Origin: Bradyrhizobium sp. SZCCT0153
Lineage (GTDB): Bacteria > Pseudomonadota > Alphaproteobacteria > Rhizobiales > Xanthobacteraceae
Length of the DNA: 64,000 nt
Reading direction: 5' to 3'
NCBI RefSeq assembly: GCF_018129995.1
Contig: NZ_JAFCKS010000001.1
Coordinates: 903,001-967,000, forward strand
The notes beneath the pieces are model-generated. The model did not search any database and was not told the origin of the DNA. It saw only the letters and a program-made list of their open reading frames with translations. Both the position numbers and the translations under genes were made by a program. Below, one piece after another: positions 1-7,653 of this stretch (position 1 is its first letter; each line of letters starts with the position of its first letter).

Positions 1-1068
1 GCCCATCGCCATGCTGTCGGGCGCGAGCTTGCCGACGGCCTTGGCGAGATCCTTGCGCGACACGCCGATCAGATTGCGCACCGCGTGTCCCATCGCATTC
101 ATGGTGTGATGCGACTTGTGGCAGTGGAACGCCCAGTCGCCGGGATTGTCGGCGAGCACGTCGAACACGCGCACCGCGCCGACCGGCACGTCGGTCGTCG
201 TCTCAGGATATTGCGCGCTCTCCGGAATCCAGCCGCCGTCGGTGCAGGTCACCGCAAAGCTGTGGCCGTGCAGATGAATCGGATGGTTGGTCATGCTGAG
301 ATTGCCGATGCGCACGCGCACCTTGTCGCCGAGCCTGACCGGCAACGGATCGATGCCGGGAAACACCCGCGCATTCCAGGTCCACATGTTGAAGTCGGTC
401 ATCTCGTTGACCTGCGGCAGATAGGTGCCGGGATCGACGCGATAGGTGCTCATCACGAAGACGAAGTCGCGGTCGACGGCGCGGAAGTTCGGATCGCGCG
501 GATGCACGACGACCATGCCCATCATGCCCATCGCCATCTGCACCATTTCGTCGGAATGCGGGTGGTACATGAAGGTCCCGCTCTTCTTCATCTCGAACTC
601 GTAGACGAAGGTCTTGCCAGGCTGGATGTGCGGCTGGGTCAGTCCGCCGACACCGTCCATGCCGCTGGGAATGATCATGCCGTGCCAGTGCACGGTGGTG
701 TATTCGGGCAGTCTGTTGGTGACGAAGATACGAACCTTGTCGCCTTCGACGGCCTCGATCGTCGGTCCCGGCGACTGGCCGTTATAGCCCCACAAATTCA
801 CCTTCATGCCCTCGGCGAACTCGCGCACCACGGGCTCGGCGACGAGATGGAATTCCTTCCAGTCGCCGTTCATGCGGAACGGCAGCGACCAGCCGTTCAG
901 CGTGACGACGGGGTGATAGTCCGGGCCGCTGGTCGGATGCAGCGGCGGCTGCATCACCACCTTGTCCATGTGCGGGGCTTCCGGGATCGAGGCGGCCTGC
1001 ACGCGGCCGCTGACGACGGATGCGCTGGCTAGCGCGGCAGTGCCCAGGAATCCTCGGCGGGAAAACAT
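1..1068 (-). CDS. Multicopper oxidase, Tat-exported (C-terminus beyond left edge)
   Basis: This is a periplasmic copper oxidase of the CopA/CueO/laccase superfamily, probably oxidising Cu(I) or phenolics. A Tat motif (SRRGFLG, residues 3-9) opens a signal peptide. All four copper-ligand motifs are visible: HWHG at 127-130, HPHS at 169-172, HPIHLHGH at 262-269 and HCHKSHH at 315-321, with Cys316 as the T1 ligand. The 356 visible residues therefore hold the complete active site, and only a C-terminal tail is missing. I chose the ATG at 1068 because GGAG lies 6 nt upstream; a second ATG at 1080 has no such site. The gene starts 13 bp after the TolC-family stop, so it is the last visible gene of a four-gene minus-strand operon. 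The operon points to copper tolerance (inference). Confidence 0.9.
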   Translation of the reverse strand, partial: MFSRRGFLGTAALASASVVSGRVQAASIPEAPHMDKVVMQPPLHPTSGPDYHPVVTLNGWSLPFRMNGDWKEFHLVAEPVVREFAEGMKVNLWGYNGQSPGPTIEAVEGDKVRIFVTNRLPEYTTVHWHGMIIPSGMDGVGGLTQPHIQPGKTFVYEFEMKKSGTFMYHPHSDEMVQMAMGMMGMVVVHPRDPNFRAVDRDFVFVMSTYRVDPGTYLPQVNEMTDFNMWTWNARVFPGIDPLPVRLGDKVRVRIGNLSMTNHPIHLHGHSFAVTCTDGGWIPESAQYPETTTDVPVGAVRVFDVLADNPGDWAFHCHKSHHTMNAMGHAVRNLIGVSRKDLAKAVGKLAPDSMAMG

Positions 1069-1081
1069 CTCGGCCTCCATG

Positions 1082-2506
1082 TCAGTGGCCGCCGTCGGCA
1101 GGCGCTGCCGCGGCGATGGTGGTTGAATTGTCGCCGCCGGCCGCAGGCGCGCCGCCGCCGTTGACGGCGGTCTGCAAGTCGGACTGGGCGAGGAAGAACT
1201 TCTGCCTGGCATCGATCGCGCCGCGCAGCGATGCGAGGCGCTGTCGTGCCTCGGTGAGCAGCGCGAAGATATCGACCTGCATGCTGGAGAAGCGGAGCTG
1301 CATCTCCTCGGTGATGATCTTGCGCAGCGGCAGGATCTCGCGCTGGTAGTGGCTCGCGATATCGTAGCTGGAGCGATAGACCCGATAGGCATCGCGCGCT
1401 TCCGAGCGGACGTTCACGGCGCGCTCGGTCAGACGATTGAAGGCGAGGTTGTAGGTCTCTGCTGCCTGCCGCACCCGAACCTCGCCGCCGTCGAAGATCG
1501 GGATCTGGAACTGCACGTCGAAGCCGCGTTCGCGGAACGGCGCTCCTTCCGGATCCTGGGTGCGGCGCGAGATCCCGGCGAGATCGAGCAGCGTCACGAA
1601 GCGCGTGGCCTCGGTGAGGTTCAGCGATTTCGCCAGCGCCGTCAATTCCAGCCGCGCGATCTGCAGGTCGATGCGATGGGCGACCGCGTCGGTTTCGATC
1701 GACGGCAATGCCCGCGGCCGGCGCGGCAGCGGCGGCATTTGATTGGGCAGGCGGAAGTCGAGGCCGCCGTCCCACAATCCCATCAGGCGCGCAAGCTTTT
1801 CGCGCGCGCTCGTCGCCGTCTGCCGCGCGGTCGCGAGGTCGGCGGTGGTTTCGGCGTAAAACACCTGCTCGCGGGCCTGGTCGAGCTTGTTGATCGAGCC
1901 GGTCTCGCCGAGCTTTACCGCGAGTTGTGCGGTCGATTCCGCCGTCGCCTTCGCGTCCGTCAGCAGCACCACCATCTCGTTGCCGGTCACGGCGCGGACA
2001 TAGGCGCCGCGGACATCGGCGGCGAGCCGCAGCGTCGCCAGCGCTGCACGCAACTGCGCCTGACGAAAGCGGTCGCGGGCGATGTCGGAGCGGAACGGCA
2101 GGGTGGCGAGCGCGAGGATGTCGCCGACCACCTGGCGCTCGATTTCGCTGGCGCCATTGCCTGAGATCCGCGAGATCGAGAACACCGGATTGGGCGGCAG
2201 GCTTTGCTCGACGAGATCGGTCTCGGCCAGCGCCAGCTCGTTATAGGCCGCTTGCAATCCCCTGTTGTTGAGCAGCGCGATCTGCACGGCGGTCTCGGTG
2301 GTCAGCGTTCGCGCCAGCAAGCGGCGGACGGCCGCGTTGACGGCCTCCGCGCCCTCGGCCGACCGGACGAAGGCGACATCCTTATTGATGGTCTGGCTGG
2401 TTAGGTCCGAGACCGTCGTCATGCCTCCGTCCGGCGAGAATGCCATGCAGCCGGAGAGTCCGAACGCAGTGAGGACGAGCAGGCCCCGCGCGAGATGATG
2501 TGTCAT
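1082..2506 (-). CDS. TolC-family outer membrane efflux lipoprotein
   Basis: This 474-residue protein is an outer-membrane efflux channel of the TolC/CusC type. A lipoprotein signal with lipobox LSGC ends at Cys20. Two long heptad-rich, Ala/Arg/Glu-rich segments (about 60-230 and 270-450) match the duplicated OEP helical hairpins. The ATG has TAGGAG 7 nt upstream, and that Shine-Dalgarno contains the TAG stop of the preceding lipoprotein gene, so the two are probably translationally linked. The neighbouring His-rich protein, lipoprotein and multicopper oxidase suggest copper export or detoxification. No RND pump or membrane-fusion gene is present in the window, so its partner is encoded elsewhere or the protein has another role. 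Confidence 0.88.
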   Translation of the reverse strand: MTHHLARGLLVLTAFGLSGCMAFSPDGGMTTVSDLTSQTINKDVAFVRSAEGAEAVNAAVRRLLARTLTTETAVQIALLNNRGLQAAYNELALAETDLVEQSLPPNPVFSISRISGNGASEIERQVVGDILALATLPFRSDIARDRFRQAQLRAALATLRLAADVRGAYVRAVTGNEMVVLLTDAKATAESTAQLAVKLGETGSINKLDQAREQVFYAETTADLATARQTATSAREKLARLMGLWDGGLDFRLPNQMPPLPRRPRALPSIETDAVAHRIDLQIARLELTALAKSLNLTEATRFVTLLDLAGISRRTQDPEGAPFRERGFDVQFQIPIFDGGEVRVRQAAETYNLAFNRLTERAVNVRSEARDAYRVYRSSYDIASHYQREILPLRKIITEEMQLRFSSMQVDIFALLTEARQRLASLRGAIDARQKFFLAQSDLQTAVNGGGAPAAGGDNSTTIAAAAPADGGH

Positions 2507-2515
2507 GGCGCGCTC

Positions 2516-2803
2516 CTACCGGTCCTGCTTGGGCTGCGGCGCGACGTTCTCGTTGCGCTCGCGCCATGGTGCCGGCGTCGCAGGCCGCAGGCTGGTATAC
2601 GGCGCGATGGTCGACCGATAGCTGGTGCGTGCGACCTTTGCCGAGGGATCGGCAGGATCGACGCCGGCGACCTGCGTCGTTGCCGGCATGCAGCCGGACA
2701 GTGCCAGCGCAGCCACGGCCAGCAGCGGCCAGTTAAATAGAAAGTGTCGTCGTCCAAGCGCCGCGGACGCGGCGGCGGACTTCGCCCCGGAAAGCGTCAA
2801 CAT
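2516..2803 (-). CDS. Small Tat-like lipoprotein of copper operon
   Basis: A 95-residue exported lipoprotein of unknown function. It has a twin-arginine stretch (GRRHFLF, residues 17-23), a hydrophobic segment and a lipobox LSGC with Cys38 as the predicted lipidated residue. The mature part is about 57 residues, polar and proline-rich, with no further cysteines. An AGGGA motif precedes the ATG at 2803. It lies 9 bp upstream of the TolC-family gene and 76 bp downstream of the His-rich gene, so it is probably co-transcribed. The combination of RR motif and lipobox suggests Tat export before lipidation (inference). Confidence 0.75.
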   Translation of the reverse strand: MLTLSGAKSAAASAALGRRHFLFNWPLLAVAALALSGCMPATTQVAGVDPADPSAKVARTSYRSTIAPYTSLRPATPAPWRERNENVAPQPKQDR

Positions 2804-2879
2804 GATTCATCCCTGATCTGTCGTAGGACCACAGGTCCACGCGCGCGGATGCGCGTCGGCCTGACGTCGTCGCGTCAGA

Positions 2880-3326
2880 TCAGGCGATGGGAGGGCGGTA
2901 GAGCAGGGGCGGCGCGGCGCTGTGCAGGATCGCCACGATCTCGGGCGCACAGGCGGAAACCGGCTGAAGCGGCTTTGCGAAGCTGGGCAGATCGGCCGGC
3001 AACGCGCTCACACACATCATCGCGCAGCACGGTCCGGCCGTGCCCTTGCCGCCGTGGTGATGGGGCGCCGGCGCGTCCTGTGCAGCGGCCTGGTGATGCG
3101 CATGTGCCCCCGCATTGTCATGCGAGGAGTCGCCATGTGTATGGCTCGTCTGCATCTGATGGTGCGCGGGCACGATGTCGCCGAGCAGAACGTCGTCGCC
3201 GAGGCATGGCGCGGGGCCATGACCCCAGGCGAGGCTTGCTGCCGGCGCGAGCACGCAGAACAGATAGGCGAGGGCAATGAGGCGCCCCACCCTGATCCGC
3301 ATCGATCGTGTCAATCGCAGCAACAT
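2880..3326 (-). CDS. Histidine-rich exported protein, likely metal-binding
   Basis: Read from the ATG at 3326, this gives a 148-residue protein with an N-terminal signal or anchor segment (about residues 12-33, ending AASLAWG). A central His-rich stretch follows (HHQMQTSHTHGDSSH, HAHHQ, HHHGG), then a CCAMMC cluster. His and Cys/Met clusters of this kind are typical of periplasmic copper or zinc buffering proteins. The open frame extends upstream to 3479, but no ribosome site supports an earlier start and that stretch would overlap the divergent MFS gene. It is the first gene of the copper operon. I do not recognise a named family, so metal binding is inferred from composition. Confidence 0.7.
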   Translation of the reverse strand: MLLRLTRSMRIRVGRLIALAYLFCVLAPAASLAWGHGPAPCLGDDVLLGDIVPAHHQMQTSHTHGDSSHDNAGAHAHHQAAAQDAPAPHHHGGKGTAGPCCAMMCVSALPADLPSFAKPLQPVSACAPEIVAILHSAAPPLLYRPPIA

Positions 3327-3477
3327 TCCGTCGACATGCTCTCCGCGCGGCAATGTTGCACACGCTGATTGCAAATTAACGGCAAAGCGCGCGTTCGCCA
3401 AGCTCCTTCTTACCGCAGTGCACCGTGCATGCCCAATATCGCGCCACGCTGCTTGACCCTGCGGCCCCCTGCGGGCC

Positions 3478-4743
3478 ATGGTCCGGCCCGTGCACGCGCC
3501 AAATCATCCAGAACAAACACCCGAGACATTCAGCCCTGATTCCCGTCGGGCCTGGATGCGGCTCGTCATTGCGCTGCTGATCGGCTCGATCGGCGGCGTC
3601 GGCATGTGGGCGATCGTGGTCATGATTCCCGCGGTGCAGGCTGAATTTGCCGCCACGCGCGGCGCGGTGTCGCTGGCTTTCACCCTCCTGATGTTCGGGT
3701 TCGGGCTTGGCGGCGTGATCGCCGGCAAGATCACCGACCGGTTCGGCATCGTGCCGGCGATGGCGATCAGCATCGCGTTCCTCGGCGTCGCCAATGTGCT
3801 CGCGGGACTGTCGACCCAGCTCTGGCAGTTCGTGGCGGCGTATTTCCTGATCGGTCTCGGCACGTCGGCGACCTTCGCGCCGCTGATGGCGGAGGCCTCG
3901 CACTGGTTCGAGCGTTATCGCGGCCTTGCCGTGACCATCGTCGCCAGCGGCAATTACGTCGCCGGCACGATGTGGCCGCCGCTCGTGAGCTTTGGCATGC
4001 AGACGATCGGCTGGCGCTACACCCATATCGGGATCGGCATCGTGTGCGTCGGTCTGATGTCCATCCTGGTGCTGGTCCTGCGCGCGCAGATGGGCGACGA
4101 CAAGGTCCGCAATCACGCCAATGCGCCGCCGCCGCGGGTCGATCTCAAGCTGTCGACCAACACGCTGACCGTGCTGCTCTCGATCGCCAGCATCTCCTGC
4201 TGCGTCGCCATGGCGATGCCGCAGGTGCATATCGTCGCCTATTGTGGCGACCTCGGTTATGGCGTGGCGCGCGGCGCCGAAATGCTCTCGTTGATGATGG
4301 CCTGCGGCATCGTCAGCCGCATCGGCTCGGGCTACCTCGCGGACAAGATCGGCGGCATCCCCACGCTTCTGGTCGGTGCTCTCGCGCAAGGCTTTGCGCT
4401 GGTGTTTTACCTGTTCTTCGACAGCCTCACCTCGCTCTATCTGATCTCCGCCATGTTCGGCCTGTTCCAGGGCGGCATCGTGCCGAGCTACGCCATCATC
4501 GTGCGCGAGGCGATGCCGGCGAGCCAGGCAGCAACGCGCGTCGGCATCGTGATCTTTGCCTCGGTGTTCGGCATGTCCTTCGGCGGCTGGGTGTCGGGCG
4601 TCATCTTCGACGCGACCGGATCGTATGCTGCAGCCTTCGCCAACGGCGTAGCGTGGAATGGCGTCAATATCGTCATCGTCGTGACACTGCTGATCCGGTC
4701 GCGGATGAATGCGGTCAGGACCGGGCCGGGTTTTGCGACCTAA
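3478..4743 (+). CDS. MFS transporter
   Basis: A 421-residue inner-membrane transporter of the major facilitator superfamily. About twelve hydrophobic segments are visible. The MFS loop 2-3 motif is present as GKITDRFG (about residue 82) with a second-half equivalent GYLADKIGG (about 283). The overall layout resembles monocarboxylate/oxalate-formate type carriers, but the substrate cannot be told from sequence. The start is uncertain: ATG 3478 has a weak ribosome site, and Met27 (3556) directly before the first membrane segment is an alternative. Its 3' end overlaps the convergent DUF4864 gene by 4 bp. Confidence 0.85.
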   Translation: MVRPVHAPNHPEQTPETFSPDSRRAWMRLVIALLIGSIGGVGMWAIVVMIPAVQAEFAATRGAVSLAFTLLMFGFGLGGVIAGKITDRFGIVPAMAISIAFLGVANVLAGLSTQLWQFVAAYFLIGLGTSATFAPLMAEASHWFERYRGLAVTIVASGNYVAGTMWPPLVSFGMQTIGWRYTHIGIGIVCVGLMSILVLVLRAQMGDDKVRNHANAPPPRVDLKLSTNTLTVLLSIASISCCVAMAMPQVHIVAYCGDLGYGVARGAEMLSLMMACGIVSRIGSGYLADKIGGIPTLLVGALAQGFALVFYLFFDSLTSLYLISAMFGLFQGGIVPSYAIIVREAMPASQAATRVGIVIFASVFGMSFGGWVSGVIFDATGSYAAAFANGVAWNGVNIVIVVTLLIRSRMNAVRTGPGFAT

Positions 4744-5147
4744 ACCGCCTGTCCCGCCTTCAGCAGCGAACAACCCGTGATCTTGTAGCTGCCGTCCGGC
4801 TGCAGCTCGAGCGTGTAGAGCGCCTCCCAGGCCTCGCCATTGGCATCCACGATGTGGACGCGCTGCGCGACCCGGTTGCCTTCGGTCTTGCTCTCGCCGA
4901 ACTCAAAGCTCTTGTGTCGATAGACCGGCGGGTAGCCGTTTTGCACCATGGACATGAAGATGTCGGGCGCGGGGAAGATCTCCCGGATCGCCGGCGCGGC
5001 ATGGGAATAGGCCCCGGCCGCATCATCGTGCGCAAAAGCCTGTTCCTGGGCGCGGATGACGCCCTGCGCCGCAGTGACGTCGTCGGCGAATGCTGGAGCT
5101 GTGCCGAAGACGATCGTAAGGATGACGAGCAAAGCGGCAATGCGCAT
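4740..5147 (-). CDS. DUF4864 domain-containing exported protein
   Basis: A 135-residue protein with a clear Sec signal peptide (residues 1-21, cleavage after AFA). The mature domain (about 25-130) matches the DUF4864 pattern, an NTF2-like small alpha/beta fold with the blocks QEQAFAHDDAAGAYSHA and FEFGE. The function of the family is unknown. It stands alone between the convergent MFS gene, overlapping it by 4 bp, and the TetR gene. Confidence 0.8.
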   Translation of the reverse strand: MRIAALLVILTIVFGTAPAFADDVTAAQGVIRAQEQAFAHDDAAGAYSHAAPAIREIFPAPDIFMSMVQNGYPPVYRHKSFEFGESKTEGNRVAQRVHIVDANGEAWEALYTLELQPDGSYKITGCSLLKAGQAV

Positions 5148-5212
5148 AACAGGCTCCGCGTTGAAACCCCGGCGATGCTGATCTTAGCATGACCTTAGGT
5201 AAGTACGGCGCG

Positions 5213-5851
5213 CTATCGCTTCCGTTTCACCGCCGGCTTCGCAGGCTTGGGAAGCCGAACCTTGGGCTTGCCGGCCGGTTGTACCCGCAGCCCGTCGACG
5301 AACACGTCGAGCATCCGCAGCACCGAGGATTGCCAGCCCGGCTGGTCGTGCATGTAGCACATGCCGAAGAACGCGCGCAGCAAGTCCTCGGGACTGACGT
5401 CCGCGCGCATCGCGCCAGCCGCGGCTGCGCGATCGAGCAGCGAGCCGATCGCCTTGGTCAGGCGCTCAAAGGAAAAGGCATGCAACTCCGACCCGCTTTG
5501 CACCGCGAGCGCCAAGGCTGCCACCATGCCCTTCTTGGTGGCAACGAATTCGACCCCTGAGCGCAGCCAGCGCCGCAGCGCATCCACCGGGTCCTTGGCG
5601 TTCTTCAACTGCTCGGCGAGCTCGCTGAGCTGCTCGACCTCGCGCCGGTACACCGCCTCGAACAAATCCTCGCGCGTCGGAAAATGCCGATAGAGTGTGC
5701 CGATGCCGACGCCGGCACGCTTGGCCACGGCCTCGAGGCTCGCCTCCGGACCGCCCGCGTTGAACACGGTCTTGGCCGCCTCGAGCACGCGCTCGCGATT
5801 GCGCACGGCGTCGGCGCGGGGCTTGCGGGTCTGGTCGGTGTGGTCGTCCAT
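5213..5851 (-). CDS. TetR/AcrR family transcriptional regulator
   Basis: A 212-residue repressor. The N-terminal helix-turn-helix (about residues 12-58, with GVGIGTLYRHFPTREDLFEAV as its core) is followed by an all-helical ligand domain and a basic Pro/Lys-rich tail. I chose ATG 5851; a GTG at 5869 would add six residues. It is divergent from the molybdenum hydroxylase operon starting at 6104, and a palindrome at 5976-5992 lies between them. It therefore probably represses that operon in response to an aldehyde or aromatic ligand (inference). Confidence 0.88.
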   Translation of the reverse strand: MDDHTDQTRKPRADAVRNRERVLEAAKTVFNAGGPEASLEAVAKRAGVGIGTLYRHFPTREDLFEAVYRREVEQLSELAEQLKNAKDPVDALRRWLRSGVEFVATKKGMVAALALAVQSGSELHAFSFERLTKAIGSLLDRAAAAGAMRADVSPEDLLRAFFGMCYMHDQPGWQSSVLRMLDVFVDGLRVQPAGKPKVRLPKPAKPAVKRKR

Positions 5852-5886
5852 GCCGGCAATGTAGATCACGAATTGGTTAGATTGAA

Positions 5887-5909
5887 CCCTGCAATGAACC
5901 CTTGCAGGG
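5887..5909. promoter_or_regulatory. Inverted repeat upstream of tetR
   Basis: CCCTGCAA and TTGCAGGG form perfect 8-bp arms separated by 7 bp, 36 bp upstream of the TetR start codon. It could be a second operator or a hairpin in the tetR leader. Its sequence is unrelated to the palindrome at 5976. Confidence 0.4.
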
Positions 5910-5975
5910 CTGCATCGCGTTGTCCGCGTTCGGGCTTTTGACGAATTCCAAATATTTTTCGGCGGCCCTTGTTAA

Positions 5976-5992
5976 ACGGAGGGTGCCTCCGT
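5976..5992. promoter_or_regulatory. Probable TetR operator
   Basis: ACGGAGG-gtg-CCTCCGT is a perfect 7-bp inverted repeat in the TetR/molybdenum-hydroxylase divergent region. Its size and symmetry fit operators of AcrR-like TetR proteins, so it is a candidate site for the adjacent regulator (inference). Confidence 0.55.
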
Positions 5993-6103
5993 ATCTTCGT
6001 CGAGACGTTGGCTCGGATTGTGTCCGGGCGGCGCAGATCGACGGCGGCCACGGCGGTGGCGCGCTACGCGATCACCCATGTCCATATCTGATCGGAGCCT
6101 TGT

Positions 6104-6597
<494 letters not shown>

Positions 6598-6601
<4 letters not shown>

Positions 6602-7653
6602 AACAGTTCGATTATGTCAAGCCCGGCACGGTCGCCGAGGCCGTCGCCGCCGCGGCTCAGCCGGGCGCCGTCTATCTTGCCGCCGGCACCAATCTGCTCG
6701 ATCTGATGAAGGGTGGCGTCAGCCGACCGGATCGTCTGGTCGACGTCACGCATCTGGGCGGCCTCGATCAGATCGAGCATCTCGCCGACGGTAGTGTGCG
6801 CATTGGCGCGCTGGTGAGCAACGCCGATCTCGCGCATGACGCGGACTTTGCAAAGGCCTATCCGGCCGTCGCCGAAGCGCTGCTCTCCGGCGCATCGGCG
6901 CAACTGCGCAATGCCGCCACCGTGGGCGGCAATCTGCTGCAACGGACGCGCTGCGCGTATTTCTATGACACCGCCAGCCGCTGCAACAAGCGCGAGGCCG
7001 GCAGCGGATGCGACGCGCGCGAGGGCGAGAACCGAAGCCACGCCGTGCTCGGCTGGAGCGAAAACTGCATCGCGACGCATCCGTCGGACTTCTGCGTGCC
7101 GCTGGTCGCATTCGATGCCGTCGTCGAGATCGAGGGCAGGAACGGGCGGCGCGAGATCGCGCTCGACGAGCTGCATCGCCTGCCGGGCGCTGCGCCCGAG
7201 CGCGAATCGGCGCTCGAACCGGGTGATCTCATCGTCGCCGTGCGTCTGCCGCCTGCGGCGCGCGGCTTTGCCGCGCATGCGCGCTACCTGAAGGTTCGCG
7301 AGCGCACTTCCTACGCGTTTGCCGTCGTCTCGGCCGCCGCTGCGTTGCGAATCGAGAACGGCAGGATCGGGGAGGCGCGGCTTGCGCTCGGCGGCGTCGC
7401 CGCAAAGCCCTGGCGCGCCCGCGCCGCGGAGGATGTGCTCAGGAACGTCGCGCCGACGGCAGACGCGTTCCAGGAGGCCGCCTGGCGTGCGCTCACCGAC
7501 GCAAAACCGTCCGGTGACAACGCCTTCAAGATCGAGCTCGCGCGCCGCATCGTCGTGCGCGCGCTGACCCTCGCCGCTGCCGGCACGCCCGCGCGCATCC
7601 CCGCGCTGCCGGCCTCTTCCTTTGCCTCGACGTCCGGAGCCATTCATGCCTGA
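6598..7653 (+). CDS. paoB: Aldehyde oxidoreductase FAD-binding subunit
   Basis: A 351-residue FAD subunit of the CO-dehydrogenase/xanthine-dehydrogenase flavoprotein family. The FAD pyrophosphate motif AAGGTNL-type (AAGTNLLD, 28-35) and the second motif ATVGGNLLQ (107-115) are present. Cys119, 129, 138 and 157 form the four-cysteine insertion that binds a [4Fe-4S] cluster in PaoB-like proteins. The start at 6598 overlaps the previous stop by ATGA, indicating translational coupling; the open frame upstream of it is only a shadow of the small-subunit gene. Confidence 0.88.

Noticed and set aside
3376-4773. 465-residue minus-strand open frame
   Set aside because: Shadow of the MFS transporter; reads as Asp/His/Arg repeats typical of antisense GC-rich coding DNA.
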